A DNA stretch of 64,000 nt from Streptomyces yatensis (GTDB taxonomy: Bacteria; Actinomycetota; Actinomycetes; Streptomycetales; Streptomycetaceae), in contig NZ_CP072941.1 in the NCBI RefSeq assembly GCF_018069625.1, positions 5,518,001-5,582,000 of the forward strand, read 5' to 3'. Under the pieces are notes generated by a model. The model searched no databases, was not told the DNA's origin, and saw only the letters and a list, made by a program, of their open reading frames with translations. Below are positions 9,151 through 20,204 of this stretch, in pieces. The position numbers were made by a program, and so were the translations under genes. Numbering within the stretch: position 1 is the stretch's first letter; every line of letters begins with the position of its first letter.

Positions 9151-9275
9151 GGGCGGGCCTCCTGGGTGGGTCGGTGGTGCGGATACACGTGTGGCGTATG
9201 CCGACCAGACTTCCCGGCGCTCCCGCCCCTCATCTTGTCGTAATTTTTATGCGACAGCCACCTGCGGCCATCACG

Positions 9276-9312
9276 GCGAGGGGCGCCCCCGCCTGGCGGG
9301 AGCGCCCCTCGC
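9276..9312. terminator. Terminator downstream of acsA
   Basis: GCGAGGGGCGC (9276-9286) pairs perfectly with 9302-9312, and an inner CCCGCC/GGCGGG stem extends the hairpin. Beyond it, 9311-9430 is low-complexity sequence with tandem copies of about 11-12 bases (TCATGTGGTGC) and repeats of TGGCGCC. The hairpin lies between nhaA and acsA and probably ends acsA transcripts. Confidence 0.7.
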
Positions 9313-9439
9313 TCATGTGGTGCTCATGTGGTGCTGATGTGGTGCCTGGTGCTGGTGTGGCGCCTTCAGCGCCTTTGGCGTCGGTGACGCCTGTGGTCTC
9401 TGTGGCGCCTGTGGTGTGGCAGCCCTGAGGTGGGCCGGA

Positions 9440-11401
<1,962 letters not shown>

Positions 11402-11490
11402 GACATCTCCCATTCCCAGGGTGTCCGTTGTGTCCCAGGCCATAGCTCATCAGCCAACGGCACACCCTGACAAGGGCTGTCGCCGAAAAT

Positions 11491-11514
11491 TGGTTTAGAC
11501 CTGTCATGGTCTAT
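11491..11514. promoter_or_regulatory. DasR-like (dre) palindrome upstream of acsA
   Basis: TGGTTTAGACCT at 11491-11502 matches the dre core TGGTCTAGACCA at 10 of 12 bases. A half site TGGTCTAT follows at 11507, so TAGACC and GGTCTA also form an inverted repeat six bases apart. DasR is the GntR-family regulator of N-acetylglucosamine use in Streptomyces. Binding here is inferred. Confidence 0.4.
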
Positions 11515-11515
11515 G

Positions 11516-12793
11516 TCACCGCCCCAGCTCCAGGGCCCCCTGGACGGGGTCGCCTCCCCGCTCCGCGACGACGGAACGGCCGCTTCCGGCGTGGGCGGGA
11601 GCCGCGGTGGTGAGGCAGGCGGACGGGGGCGCGCCATGGTCCGGACGGACGGGCACAAATCTCCCCGAGCCCGTGTCCAGGACATACGCCTGCGCCTCCG
11701 CCACGTGGAAATACATGCCATGCAGCGCCAGCCCGCCCTCCGCCACCCGCCGTGCCACGCAGGCGTGGTCCATCAGATGGTCGAGCTGCTGTCTCACATT
11801 GACCAGCGCCAGCCGCTCCACATCGTCGGCGATCGGCCGGCTCGACAGGGCGACCTCGCCGCGCCCCAGTCGACCGATCCGCTCCATCCGCGCCAGCGCC
11901 GGTCCGCCGTGGCGCAGCCAGCGCTCCAGCGGAGATCGGTCCTGCGGTGAGCGCCCCTGTGGCGAGTGCTCCTGTAGTGAGCGCTCCTGCGGTGAGCGGT
12001 CCAGCGCCGTCGGGTCCCCGCCGGCGGATGCCCCGGCCCCGGGCCGGGGCGGCGTTCGGGTCGGCGCCGATGAGCCGAGCAGCGCATGCATCGCACCGCA
12101 CCCGGAGTGCCCGCACACCGTGATGCTGCTGACCTTCAGCACCTCCACCGCATAGTCGATCGCCGCGCCCACCGAGTCGCAGGAGCCATCGGCGCCCGAA
12201 GGCGGCACCAGATTGCCGACATTGCGCACCGTGAACAGGTCGCCAGGGCCGCTGGAGGTGATCATGCTGGTCACCAGGCGGGAGTCGGCGCAGGTGAGGA
12301 AGAGCTGGCTGGGCCGCTGCCCCTCCCGCGCCAGCCGGGCCAGCTCGTCGCGGACCAGCGGTGCCGTATGGCGCTGGAACGCTCTCACCCCGCCGAGCAG
12401 CTGACCGCCTGCGTGCCCGTCGATGCCCCCGACCGCCGGGGCGGGACGGGTGCAGTGATGATCACGCCATGGTGTCCACGGCCGACAGGCCCGGGCGCCG
12501 CCCGCTTCCGCGATCCGCCGCGCCGGTCGTTCATCGCCCGCCGCCCACCGTGACCCCGAGGACCGGCGGAGCACCGTGAGCGGAGCGAGCGGGAGGAGGG
12601 CGACCGCAAGGACCGCGGCGGCGGCCAGGAGACCGCCCCGGAGCGAGGCGCCGCAGGCCAATGCGATGCCCAGTGAGGCCGGGGCGACGACCAGTGAGAG
12701 AGGAGCGGCGAACAGCAAGAGGACGGCCGAGGTGGAGAGATCTCCGAGTCTGCGGCGGGAGACCCGGTGGATCCGGTCCAAGAGCTTCAACAT
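11516..12793 (-). CDS. Beta-carbonic anhydrase with an N-terminal hydrophobic domain
   Basis: A carbonic anhydrase of 425 residues. Residues 125-240 and 290-400 form the beta-class enzyme with zinc ligands Cys168, His229 and Cys232 (CADSR and CGHSGCG motifs). Residues 18-76 are hydrophobic and resemble the first segments of a SulP bicarbonate/sulfate transporter (DLSTSAVL, then SLGIALACGASLRGGL). The rest of a SulP domain is missing. SulP-carbonic anhydrase fusions are known, so this may be an internally deleted fusion; that is inference. A five-residue repeat tract (266-291) interrupts the enzyme. ATG at 12793 has GGAGGA upstream. Confidence 0.82.
   Translation of the reverse strand: MLKLLDRIHRVSRRRLGDLSTSAVLLLFAAPLSLVVAPASLGIALACGASLRGGLLAAAAVLAVALLPLAPLTVLRRSSGSRWAAGDERPARRIAEAGGARACRPWTPWRDHHCTRPAPAVGGIDGHAGGQLLGGVRAFQRHTAPLVRDELARLAREGQRPSQLFLTCADSRLVTSMITSSGPGDLFTVRNVGNLVPPSGADGSCDSVGAAIDYAVEVLKVSSITVCGHSGCGAMHALLGSSAPTRTPPRPGAGASAGGDPTALDRSPQERSLQEHSPQGRSPQDRSPLERWLRHGGPALARMERIGRLGRGEVALSSRPIADDVERLALVNVRQQLDHLMDHACVARRVAEGGLALHGMYFHVAEAQAYVLDTGSGRFVPVRPDHGAPPSACLTTAAPAHAGSGRSVVAERGGDPVQGALELGR
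11921..11998 (-). repeat. 15-base tandem repeat inside the carbonic anhydrase gene
   Basis: About five in-frame copies of a 15-base unit encode the pentamers RSPQE, RSLQE, HSPQG, RSPQD and RSPLE, just after the HxxC zinc motif. Copy number may vary between strains. Confidence 0.75.
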
Positions 12794-13070
12794 TCCCGTC
12801 TCCTCCGGGGCTTCGGTCGCGGATAGGGGCGCGGCCGTGGGGCACGGCGTACTGCGGTATTGAATCCCAAGCGTTGGTAAATGAATCGTAATGCTGAGTA
12901 AAGTCGCAGGGAAGCCTTTTGGGAGGGAGTGGGTCGCTATTCCATCTATGGGGTGAATAGTCATTTAAAACGGCTTGTCATCCTCTGTCTTTTCCTCGGT
13001 CCGTGCGAGGTTGACTCCCATCCGGCCGGATCTCCTGGAAACAGCACGACACGAGGGACGAGGTGGCGGT
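12794..13070. promoter_or_regulatory. Divergent promoter region, AT-rich core
   Basis: This 277-base gap lies between divergent carbonic anhydrase and deacetylase genes. Bases 12,860-12,990 are clearly AT-richer than the surroundings, as expected for promoters. I could not assign -35 and -10 boxes with confidence. Confidence 0.45.
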
Positions 13071-14342
13071 ATGCGGGCCAGAAGAAACGTCTCTGCACTG
13101 CTGACCACGGTGGTGGCGCTCTCCATGCCGGTCGGCTGCTCAGGGGACTCCGCCCGGACCCATGGGCCGGGCGGCACCGCAGGCTCGCGCCACGACAGGG
13201 ACGGCCCCCAGAAGGGTCCGGGGGCGCCGGACCACCCTGACAAGGCCCCGAAGACGCTACGGCTCATCGGCGACGGATCGACCTCCGACACCGGCCCGCA
13301 GCCCCATCAGCCGAAGGCCGAGCGGCTTGAACCGGGCGAGAGACCACCGCAGTTCGTCGTCTTCTCCTGGGACGGCGCCGGCCAGGACAAGCACAAGCTG
13401 TTCTCCCACTTCCGCGCGGTCGGCAGGAAGTACGGGGCGACGATGACGTACTTCCTCAGCGGTGTGTACCTGCTGCCCGCGGAGAAGCGGTACCTCTACG
13501 ATCCGCCCAAGCACCGGCGCGGCGCCTCGTCCATCGGCTTCAACGACGTCAAGGGCATCAAGGCCACGGTGGAGCAGCTCCGCGGCGCCTGGCTGGACGG
13601 CAATGAGATCGGCACCCACTTCAACGGCCACTTCTGTGGACGCAAGCGCGGAGTCGGCAGCTGGTCGGCGCGGCAGTGGACCAGCGAGATCGAGCAGGCC
13701 GAGTCGTTCGTCGAGAACTGGAAGACCAACTCCGGTCTGGAGCACGAGAAACCGCTCCCCTTCGACTACGGCAAGGAACTCATCGGCGGCCGTGCGCCCT
13801 GTCTGGAGGGGCAGAAGAAGCTGATCCGGGCGGCCGCGAAGCTGGGATGGCGCTATGACGCGAGTTCGCCCGGCGGGCTGCAGATCTGGCCTCGCAAGAT
13901 CCACGGCATCTGGGACTTCCCGCTGCAGCAGATCCCCGTACCGGGCCGCTCGTTCCAGACGCTCTCCATGGACTACAACTTCCTCGCCAACAAGCCGCGC
14001 AAGAAGGCGGGCAAGCGGCCCAAACGCTCCACCTGGGGCCGTCCGATGCGCGACGGCCTGCTCGCCGCCTTCGACCGGGCGTACGAGGGCAACCGGGCGC
14101 CGCTGTTCATCGGCAACCACTTCGAATCCTGGAACGGCGGAACGTATATGCGCGCCGTGGAGGACGTCATCAAGGAGGTGTGCCCGCGCACGGGCGTGCG
14201 CTGCGTCTCCTTCAAGCAGCTGGCCGATTGGCTGGACGCGCAGAACCCCCGCGTCCTCGAGAAGCTGCGGGTGCTGGACGTCGGGAAGCGGCCGCCGGGC
14301 GGCTGGAAGAGGTACCTGGCCGCCGAGCGGGCCGTGCCCTAA
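13071..14342 (+). CDS. Lipoprotein polysaccharide deacetylase-like protein
   Basis: A 423-residue exported protein. The N-terminus (MRARRNVSALLTTVVALSMP, then VGC) is a lipoprotein signal with Cys23 as the lipidated residue. After a disordered linker, FVVFSWDGAG and GTHFNGH give the aspartate and the HxxxH metal motif of the NodB/CE4 deacetylase fold. Such enzymes remove acetyl groups from cell-wall or extracellular glycans; this substrate is unknown. The family is divergent, so some catalytic residues are not certain. ATG at 13071 has GAGG upstream; longer in-frame starts would destroy the signal peptide. Its stop overlaps the stop of the convergent ATPase gene. Confidence 0.8.
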   Translation: MRARRNVSALLTTVVALSMPVGCSGDSARTHGPGGTAGSRHDRDGPQKGPGAPDHPDKAPKTLRLIGDGSTSDTGPQPHQPKAERLEPGERPPQFVVFSWDGAGQDKHKLFSHFRAVGRKYGATMTYFLSGVYLLPAEKRYLYDPPKHRRGASSIGFNDVKGIKATVEQLRGAWLDGNEIGTHFNGHFCGRKRGVGSWSARQWTSEIEQAESFVENWKTNSGLEHEKPLPFDYGKELIGGRAPCLEGQKKLIRAAAKLGWRYDASSPGGLQIWPRKIHGIWDFPLQQIPVPGRSFQTLSMDYNFLANKPRKKAGKRPKRSTWGRPMRDGLLAAFDRAYEGNRAPLFIGNHFESWNGGTYMRAVEDVIKEVCPRTGVRCVSFKQLADWLDAQNPRVLEKLRVLDVGKRPPGGWKRYLAAERAVP

Positions 14343-15349
14343 GCGGGAGCGGGAGCAGCCGCCGGTCCCTCCTCCGGCGCGAACTCCCGCAGCGCGAAGG
14401 CGGGGTCGACCTGGGCGGCCAGATCGGCACCCGTCTTCGCGTTCCCCCAGCTCTGCGCGTTCTTGAGGTGGAAGTGCACCATCTGACGGGTGTACCGCTG
14501 CCAGTCGCGCCGCTCGTAGGAGGCGTCCACCGCGTCCCGCAGAGTCCGCAGTGCGTCGCGGTTCGTCTCCTCGAGTTCCTCGAATCGGGGCACACGACCC
14601 TTCTCCATCGCCCGGACCCAATCGGAGTGGCCGAACGCCACCAGGAGGTCCTCGCCCACCTCCGCACGGAGGAAGTCCAGGTCGTCCGGGCCCTGCACCT
14701 TGTTGCCGACCACCCGGAGCGCCACATCGAAGTCGCGGGCGTACTCCTTGTACTGGCGGTAGACGGAGACGCCCTTACGCGTGGGCTCGGCCACCAGGAA
14801 CGTCATGTCGAAGCGGGTGAAGAGGCCGGAGGCGAAGGAGTCGCTGCCCGCCGTCATGTCGACGACGATGAACTCGCCGGGTCCGTCGACGAGATGGTTC
14901 AGGCACAGCTCGATCGCGCCGACCTTGGAGTGGTAGCAGGCGACGCCGAGATCGGATTCGGTGAAGGGGCCGGTCGCCATCAGCCGCACCGCCCCGCCGT
15001 CGAGCCGCAGGGTGCGGGCGCATGCCTGGTAGACGGGGTTGTCCTCGCCGATCCGCAGCAGTCGCGACCCCTCGCCCGGCGGGGTGGTCTTGATCATGGT
15101 CTCGGTGGAGGCGATGCGGGGGTTGGTGCCGCGCAAGTAGTCCTTGATCAGCGGGAGATGGGCACCCATGGCGGGCAGTGCGGCGGCCTCCGCCTCGTCG
15201 AGTCCGAGCGCCACGCCCAGATGCTGGTTGATATCGGCGTCGACGGCGACGACAGGGGCCTGGGCGGCGGCGAGATGGCGGATGAACAGCGACGACAGCG
15301 TGGTCTTGCCGCTTCCACCCTTGCCTACGAAAGCGATCTTCATGTTCAC
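14339..15349 (-). CDS. CooC/ParA-like P-loop ATPase
   Basis: A 336-residue MinD/ParA-superfamily ATPase. It begins MNMKIAFVGKGGSGKTT, a deviant Walker A with two lysines, followed by VVAVDADINQHLG. That layout fits CooC-like proteins, which insert metals or remodel partners, better than plasmid partition proteins. VVDMTAGSDSF is the Walker B region. No nickel enzyme or partner gene is nearby, so the role is unknown. The start could be GTG 15349 or ATG 15343; neither has a strong ribosome site and the message may be almost leaderless. It is divergent from the Fic-like gene. Confidence 0.75.
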   Translation of the reverse strand: MNMKIAFVGKGGSGKTTLSSLFIRHLAAAQAPVVAVDADINQHLGVALGLDEAEAAALPAMGAHLPLIKDYLRGTNPRIASTETMIKTTPPGEGSRLLRIGEDNPVYQACARTLRLDGGAVRLMATGPFTESDLGVACYHSKVGAIELCLNHLVDGPGEFIVVDMTAGSDSFASGLFTRFDMTFLVAEPTRKGVSVYRQYKEYARDFDVALRVVGNKVQGPDDLDFLRAEVGEDLLVAFGHSDWVRAMEKGRVPRFEELEETNRDALRTLRDAVDASYERRDWQRYTRQMVHFHLKNAQSWGNAKTGADLAAQVDPAFALREFAPEEGPAAAPAPA

Positions 15350-15445
15350 CTAGCGTAGGTGAGTGATCGCGGACCATGCGGGATTTACGTGAAGAACACC
15401 ACTCCAACGAGGGGTGCCGGGTGCGGTGTGCGTAGTGTCGTACTC

Positions 15446-16273
15446 ATGAGTACGTCAGCTGATCCGCTCGCCGCCCTGGCCGCGCTGCCCGGTGTGGCCG
15501 AGTCCGTGAACGCCGTACGGAACGCGGTGGACCGGGTCTACGGACACCGGGTGATGCGCCGCCGCAGCAATGAGGTCACCTCCGAGGCGGCGTTGCGCGG
15601 GGCCCGGGGCTCCGCCGCGCTGGCCGGTGCGGACTGGGCGCTGGAAGAGGTGCGCCGCCGTACCGACTTCGGGGCCGAGGGCGAGCCGCGCACGGTGGGG
15701 GCGGCGCTGCGGCTGACCGCCGAGGCGGGGCAGTTGCTGAGCATCTGGCGTCAGTCGCCGCTGCGCGTTCTGGCCCGGCTGCATCTGGTCGCGGCGGGCG
15801 GAGTGGAGGGCGACGAGGGGGTCGGGCGCCCCCGGCAGTCGGGTGAGCCGGTGGACGAGCCGCTGGTCGGGTCCGCTCTGCCGCTGCCGGACGCGGACGA
15901 GGTGGCGGGGCGGCTCGATGGGCTGGCCCGGCTGCTGCTTGCGGGCAGCGAGGCTCCGGCGCTGGTGACGGCGGCGGTGGTGCATGGCGAACTGCTCGCC
16001 CTGCGGCCCTTTGTCTCCCGCAATGGTCTGGTGGCGCGCGCGGCCGAACGGATCGTGCTGGTCGGCAGCGGTCTCGATCCGAAGTCGATCTGCCCGGCCG
16101 AGGTGGGCTACGCGGAGCTGGGCGTGGCGCCGTACATGGCGGCGCTGGAGGGCTATGCGTCCGGGACGCCGGAGGGTATGGCGGTGTGGATCGCACACTG
16201 CGGACGGGCGGTTGAGCTCGGGGTGCGGGAGTCCACGGCGGTCTGCGAGGCCCTGCAGCGCGGGGCGGCCTGA
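15446..16273 (+). CDS. Degenerate Fic-like protein
   Basis: A 275-residue protein of unknown function with a Fic-like layout. HGELLALRPFVSRNGLVARA aligns with the Fic active-site loop (HPFxxGNGRxxR), but the catalytic histidine is replaced (LRPF) and the GNGR segment is SRNGL. Upstream, the segment around 50-70 could correspond to the Fic inhibitory helix region. If the fold is right, AMP-transferase activity is unlikely. The start at ATG 15446 is preferred over a longer frame from 15359. It lies upstream of the HAD hydrolase, 6C RNA and tad genes, as in other Streptomyces as far as I recall. Confidence 0.65.
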   Translation: MSTSADPLAALAALPGVAESVNAVRNAVDRVYGHRVMRRRSNEVTSEAALRGARGSAALAGADWALEEVRRRTDFGAEGEPRTVGAALRLTAEAGQLLSIWRQSPLRVLARLHLVAAGGVEGDEGVGRPRQSGEPVDEPLVGSALPLPDADEVAGRLDGLARLLLAGSEAPALVTAAVVHGELLALRPFVSRNGLVARAAERIVLVGSGLDPKSICPAEVGYAELGVAPYMAALEGYASGTPEGMAVWIAHCGRAVELGVRESTAVCEALQRGAA

Positions 16274-16641
16274 GGCTGGAGGAGCGGCCTGACGCCGCAA
16301 CGGCGGTCTGAGGCTGGGCAGAGGCTGGACGGGAGCGGCCTGACGCCCGACAAGAGTTGCGGCGGTACCCGTGGGCACCGCCGCTGGCACAGCTACCGGG
16401 TTACCATGCGTGCAATCTCATTCGCCCATCAGGTCGGGAACTTCTGCCCGTCACCTGGTGCGGCTGGCCCGTAATCGACGGGTCGACGTCGCGTGGGTGC
16501 TCAGTATCCATGCTCGGTCCGTGGGGCCTTGGCGTCTGAGGGTTTCCTCCCGGATACCCCTGGTCTCGCGGGCCGTCGATTCCTTTGTACTCCTGCGAGA
16601 GGCCAAGCGGAACCCCTCGCCGTAGATCTTTGCTATTACCC
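16274..16641. other. Intergenic region of 368 bases
   Basis: No coding sequence is supported. The left end contains a duplicated GAGCGGCCTGACGCC (16281 and 16334) within GAGGCTGG-rich sequence. The remainder is ordinary mixed-composition DNA between convergent genes. I cannot identify a clear RNA gene in it. Confidence 0.45.
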
Positions 16642-17478
16642 CTAAACGCGGGCATAAAGGGCGCGGCGCCGATTGGTGTACCACACCAGCCCGGCGGTGG
16701 CGGCGGCCGCGCCGACGGCCGCGGCCACGGCGAGCACCGGGCGGGGTGGCATGGAGAGCGAGGGCCTGCGCTGCTTCAGCCGGACCGGGCGGTTGAAGGA
16801 GAGCACCGGCCAGCCACGGGCCGCCGCCTCGCGCCGCAGCGCCCGGTCCGGGTTGACCGTATGAGGGTGGCCGACCGCCTCCAGCATCGGGAGATCGGTC
16901 GCCGAATCGCTGTAGGCGTAACAGCGTGACAAGTCGTAGCCCTCGGACTCCGCCAACTCGGCGATCGCCTCCGCCTTGGTCGGGCCATAGGCGTAGTACT
17001 CCACCTCTCCGGTGAACACTCCGTCCTCGATGACCAAGCGGGTGGCCACCACGCGGTCCGCGCCCAGAAGCTCGCCGATCGGCTCGACCACCTCCGCCCC
17101 GGAGGTGCTGACGATCACTACATCGCGGCCGGCGAGGTGGTGCTCCTCGATGAGCGAGGCGGCCTCGTCGTAGATGATGGGGTCGATCAGATCGTGCAAG
17201 GTCTCGGCGACGATCTCCTTCACCTGCTGGACATTCCATCCGCGGCAGAGCGCCGAGAGGTACGCGCGCATCCGCTCCATCTGGTCGTGATCGGCGCCGC
17301 CGGCGAGGAAGACGAACTGCGCATAGGCGGTACGCAGTACAGCGCGGCGGTTGATCAGACCACCCTGGTAGAAGGACTTGCTGAAGGTGAACGCGCTTGA
17401 CTTCGCAATGACCGTCTTGTCCAGGTCAAAGAAGGCGGCTGTCCGGGGCAAGGAGTGGTTTTCCACGACGCCGAGCAT
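16642..17478 (-). CDS. HAD-IB family (SerB-like) hydrolase with C-terminal membrane anchor
   Basis: A 278-residue phosphatase of the haloacid dehalogenase superfamily. FFDLDKTVI is motif I with the nucleophilic aspartate, VIVSTSG is motif II and YSDSATDLPML is motif IV. A hydrophobic segment near the C-terminus (VLAVAAAVGAAAATAGLVWY) probably anchors it to the membrane. From memory, orthologues are labelled as linked to morphological differentiation in Streptomyces, and a SerB-like homologue sits next to the pilus-type genes and 6C RNA in mycobacteria. ATG 17478 is chosen; ATG 17490 is an alternative, and neither has a clear ribosome site. Confidence 0.82.
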   Translation of the reverse strand: MLGVVENHSLPRTAAFFDLDKTVIAKSSAFTFSKSFYQGGLINRRAVLRTAYAQFVFLAGGADHDQMERMRAYLSALCRGWNVQQVKEIVAETLHDLIDPIIYDEAASLIEEHHLAGRDVVIVSTSGAEVVEPIGELLGADRVVATRLVIEDGVFTGEVEYYAYGPTKAEAIAELAESEGYDLSRCYAYSDSATDLPMLEAVGHPHTVNPDRALRREAAARGWPVLSFNRPVRLKQRRPSLSMPPRPVLAVAAAVGAAAATAGLVWYTNRRRALYARV

Positions 17479-17570
17479 AGGGCCCACCATTCGGCGTAAG
17501 CTCAGGCGCGTGGGTTTGCCTGAGAAGGCTCTCGGGTACACCATGGAAGTCACGGATCGTTCGCGACCGT

Positions 17571-17660
17571 GCTAACCCGGCCCGACTCCTCCCCCCCCGA
17601 GTCGGCCGTGGGGACGACCCCCGCTCTCCCCCCCGGCGGGGGTCGTCGCATGTCCGGACG
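17571..17660 (+). ncRNA. 6C-type small RNA (two C-loop hairpins)
   Basis: Two adjacent hairpins have loops made almost only of cytosines. Stem one pairs 17579-17588 with 17599-17607 and exposes eight Cs. Stem two is a perfect 12-bp helix (17613-17624 with 17636-17647) exposing seven Cs. This matches the actinobacterial 6C RNA motif, which also lies next to SerB-like and septum-site/pilus genes in mycobacteria. Mycobacterial 6C RNA regulates mRNAs through its C-rich loops. Only the plus strand gives C loops, which sets the strand. The ends are approximate, and no standard promoter was assigned. Confidence 0.82.
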
Positions 17661-17931
17661 CATTTTCGGCGTTCTCACGAGATCTTGCTCCCCTCCCTCG
17701 GGCCCGCGTGGCCCCGCCTCTCCACAGCTTGAGTGGTAACCGTACGTAATCGCTAGGCTGCGCTCCGGAAGTCACTGCTTTAGGTGACTGGGATATTCAC
17801 AAGTGATGAGTTGTCCACAGTTTTGGACCAAGATCCCCAAGATTTCCTGGATCGCAGCACGGTGATTCTCCGCGGTGCTCGCACTCGCTGTTCGCGGGAG
17901 TGAGAGCGCGTAACGGATATGGGAGGGGATC

Positions 17932-19041
17932 GTGACTGCATCCATCACACCGGAACGCCCTTCGGCGGCCGAAGGGCAACGGGGCAGACCGCTCATCGTC
18001 ACCGAGGACGAGGAGCTTCTCGACGATCTGCTGCGGCTGTGCGCGGCGGCCGGAGCCGAACCGGAAGTGGCACATGGCGCACTCACCCGCCGGGGCAGTT
18101 GGGAGGCCGCGCCGCTGATTCTGGTCGGCGACGACTCGGCCGCCCGGCTGTGCGACCGGGCCCGCAGAGAAGGGGTGCTGCTCATCGGGCGCGATCTGGA
18201 CGACCACGGCATCTGGCGGCGGGCGGTGGCGCTCGGCGCGGACAACGTGGCGTTCCTGCCCGATGCCGAGACCTGGCTGGTGGACCGGATCGCCGATGTC
18301 GCCGAGGGTGTGGGCCGGCAGGCCCTGACCATCGGGGTCATCGGCGGCCGCGGCGGCGCGGGCGCCTCTACCCTCGCCTGCGCCCTGGCGGTCACCGCGG
18401 CCCGCTCCGGTCGGCGCACCATGCTGATCGACGGCGATCCGCTGGGCGGCGGGCTCGATGTGCTGCTCGGCGGCGAGGGCGCGCAGGGGCTGAGATGGCC
18501 CGCCTTCGCCGAGTCGCGGGGGCGGGTGGCCGGAAGCGCTCTGGAGGAGTCGCTGCCCGAGCTGCACGCGCTGCGGGTGCTCAGCTGGGACCGCGGCGAT
18601 TCGGTCGTCATCCCGGCCTCCGCGATGCGGGCGGTGCTGGCCGCGGCCAGGCGGCGCGGCGGGGTCGTGGTGGTGGACCTGCCGCGCCGCGTCGACGACG
18701 CGGCGGCCGAGGCGCTGGCCCAGATCGACCTCGGGCTGCTGGTCGTCCCGGCGGAGCTGCGAGCGGTCGCGGCCGCCCACCGGGTGGCGTCCACGGTGGG
18801 CATGGTGCTGCGGGACCTGCGCGCCGTGGTGCGAGGCCCATGCGGGCCGGAGCTCGACGACGAGGAGATCGCGGCGCTGCTCGGGCTGCCGCTGGCCGGT
18901 CAGCTGCCACCGGAGCCCGGTCTGGCGGACGCGTTCGAGGGCGGGGAGCCCCCGGGCGGCAGCCCCCGCGGGCCGCTCGGCCGGTTCTGCGCCGAGTTCT
19001 GGGCGCGTGCCCTCGCCGACGAGGGAGGTATCACCGCATGA
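17932..19041 (+). CDS. TadZ/CpaE-like ATPase (septum-site-determining protein family)
   Basis: First gene of the tad operon; 369 residues. Residues 20-120 resemble an atypical receiver domain (LIVTEDEELLDDLL). Residues 130-330 form a ParA/MinD-like ATPase with the deviant Walker A GGRGGAGAST and Walker B VVVVDLP. TadZ/CpaE proteins mark the cell position where the pilus machine assembles; the mycobacterial homologue affects septation. GTG 17932 has GGGAGG five bases upstream. Its stop overlaps the next ATG. The 6C-type RNA lies about 270 bases upstream on the same strand. Confidence 0.88.
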   Translation: MTASITPERPSAAEGQRGRPLIVTEDEELLDDLLRLCAAAGAEPEVAHGALTRRGSWEAAPLILVGDDSAARLCDRARREGVLLIGRDLDDHGIWRRAVALGADNVAFLPDAETWLVDRIADVAEGVGRQALTIGVIGGRGGAGASTLACALAVTAARSGRRTMLIDGDPLGGGLDVLLGGEGAQGLRWPAFAESRGRVAGSALEESLPELHALRVLSWDRGDSVVIPASAMRAVLAAARRRGGVVVVDLPRRVDDAAAEALAQIDLGLLVVPAELRAVAAAHRVASTVGMVLRDLRAVVRGPCGPELDDEEIAALLGLPLAGQLPPEPGLADAFEGGEPPGGSPRGPLGRFCAEFWARALADEGGITA

Positions 19042-20204
19042 GCGTCGTATCGCCGGATCTGCTGGACGCGGTGCGGCTGCGGCTCGCCGGGAGCGGCGCG
19101 GAGCCCACGCCCGCCCGGGTGGCGGCGGCCCTGCGTGAGGAGGGGCGGCTGCTCGGCGACACCGAGGTGCTCGGGGTGGTGGAGGCGCTGCGCTCGGAGC
19201 TGGTCGGCACCGGGCCCCTGGAGCCGCTGCTGGCCGCCCCCGATGTCACGGACGTCCTGGTCACCGCCCCCGATGAGGTGTGGGTGGACCGGGGTTCGGG
19301 GCTGGAGCGCACGGCCGTCGCCTTCGTGGACTCGGCCGCAGTGCGCAGACTCGCGCAGCGGCTCGCCGCGGTGGCCGGGCGGCGGCTGGACGACGCCCGG
19401 CCGTGGGTGGACGCCCGGCTGCCGGATGGGACACGGCTGCATGCGGTGCTCCCTCCGGTCGCGGTCGGCTCGACCTGTCTGTCGTTGCGAGTGGTGCGCC
19501 CCCGCGCGTTCTCCCTCGCGGAGCTGGAGGCGGCCGGGACGGTGCCGCCGGGCGGCGCGCATCTGCTGCGGGCCATGCTGGACGCCCGGCTGTCCTACCT
19601 GATCAGCGGCGGCACGGGCTCGGGCAAGACAACGCTGCTGAGCACCCTGCTGGGGCTGGTCGGCCCGCGGGAGCGGATCGTCCTCGCCGAGGACTCGGCC
19701 GAGCTGCGGCCCGACCACCCGCATGTGGTCCGGCTGGAGACCCGCCCCGCCAACCAGGAGGGCCGAGGCCAGGTCACCCTGCGGGATCTGGTGCGGCAGG
19801 CGCTGCGGATGCGCCCCGACCGGCTGGTGGTCGGGGAGGTGCGAGGCGCCGAGGTCACCGATCTGCTGGGGGCGTTGAACACCGGCCATGAGGGCGGCTG
19901 TGGCACTGTCCACGCCAATACGGCGGCCGACGTTCCCGCGCGGCTGGAGGCGCTCGGCTCGACCGCGGGTCTGGACCGGGCCGCGCTGCACAGCCAGTTG
20001 GCGGCGGCCCTGTCGGTCCTGGTCCATCTGGTGCGGGACCGCGGCGGGCGGCGCAGGATCGCCGAGCTGCATGTGCTGGACCGGGACCGGGCGGGCTTCG
20101 TCACGACCGTCCCAGCGGCCGTCTGGAGCCCGGAGGGCTTCGAACGGGCGACGGGCTGGCAGCGGCTCCAGCGGCTGTGCGCGCGGGGCGGAGGCGCGGC
20201 ATGA
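19038..20204 (+). CDS. tadA: TadA/CpaF secretion ATPase
   Basis: The hexameric motor ATPase of a tad/Flp pilus or type II secretion-like machine; 388 residues. Walker [10 protein letters not shown] lies at 191-199. The Asp box ([12 protein letters not shown]), Walker B with LVVGEVRG and the His box ([12 protein letters not shown]) are all intact, so the enzyme should be active. ATG 19038 is fixed by the ATGA overlap with the previous gene, and its own stop overlaps the tadB start the same way. The four overlapping genes here imply tight co-translation of the machine. Confidence 0.93.
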   Translation: MSVVSPDLLDAVRLRLAGSGAEPTPARVAAALREEGRLLGDTEVLGVVEALRSELVGTGPLEPLLAAPDVTDVLVTAPDEVWVDRGSGLERTAVAFVDSAAVRRLAQRLAAVAGRRLDDARPWVDARLPDGTRLHAVLPPVAVGSTCLSLRVVRPRAFSLAELEAAGTVPPGGAHLLRAMLDARLSYLISGGTGSGKTTLLSTLLGLVGPRERIVLAEDSAELRPDHPHVVRLETRPANQEGRGQVTLRDLVRQALRMRPDRLVVGEVRGAEVTDLLGALNTGHEGGCGTVHANTAADVPARLEALGSTAGLDRAALHSQLAAALSVLVHLVRDRGGRRRIAELHVLDRDRAGFVTTVPAAVWSPEGFERATGWQRLQRLCARGGGAA

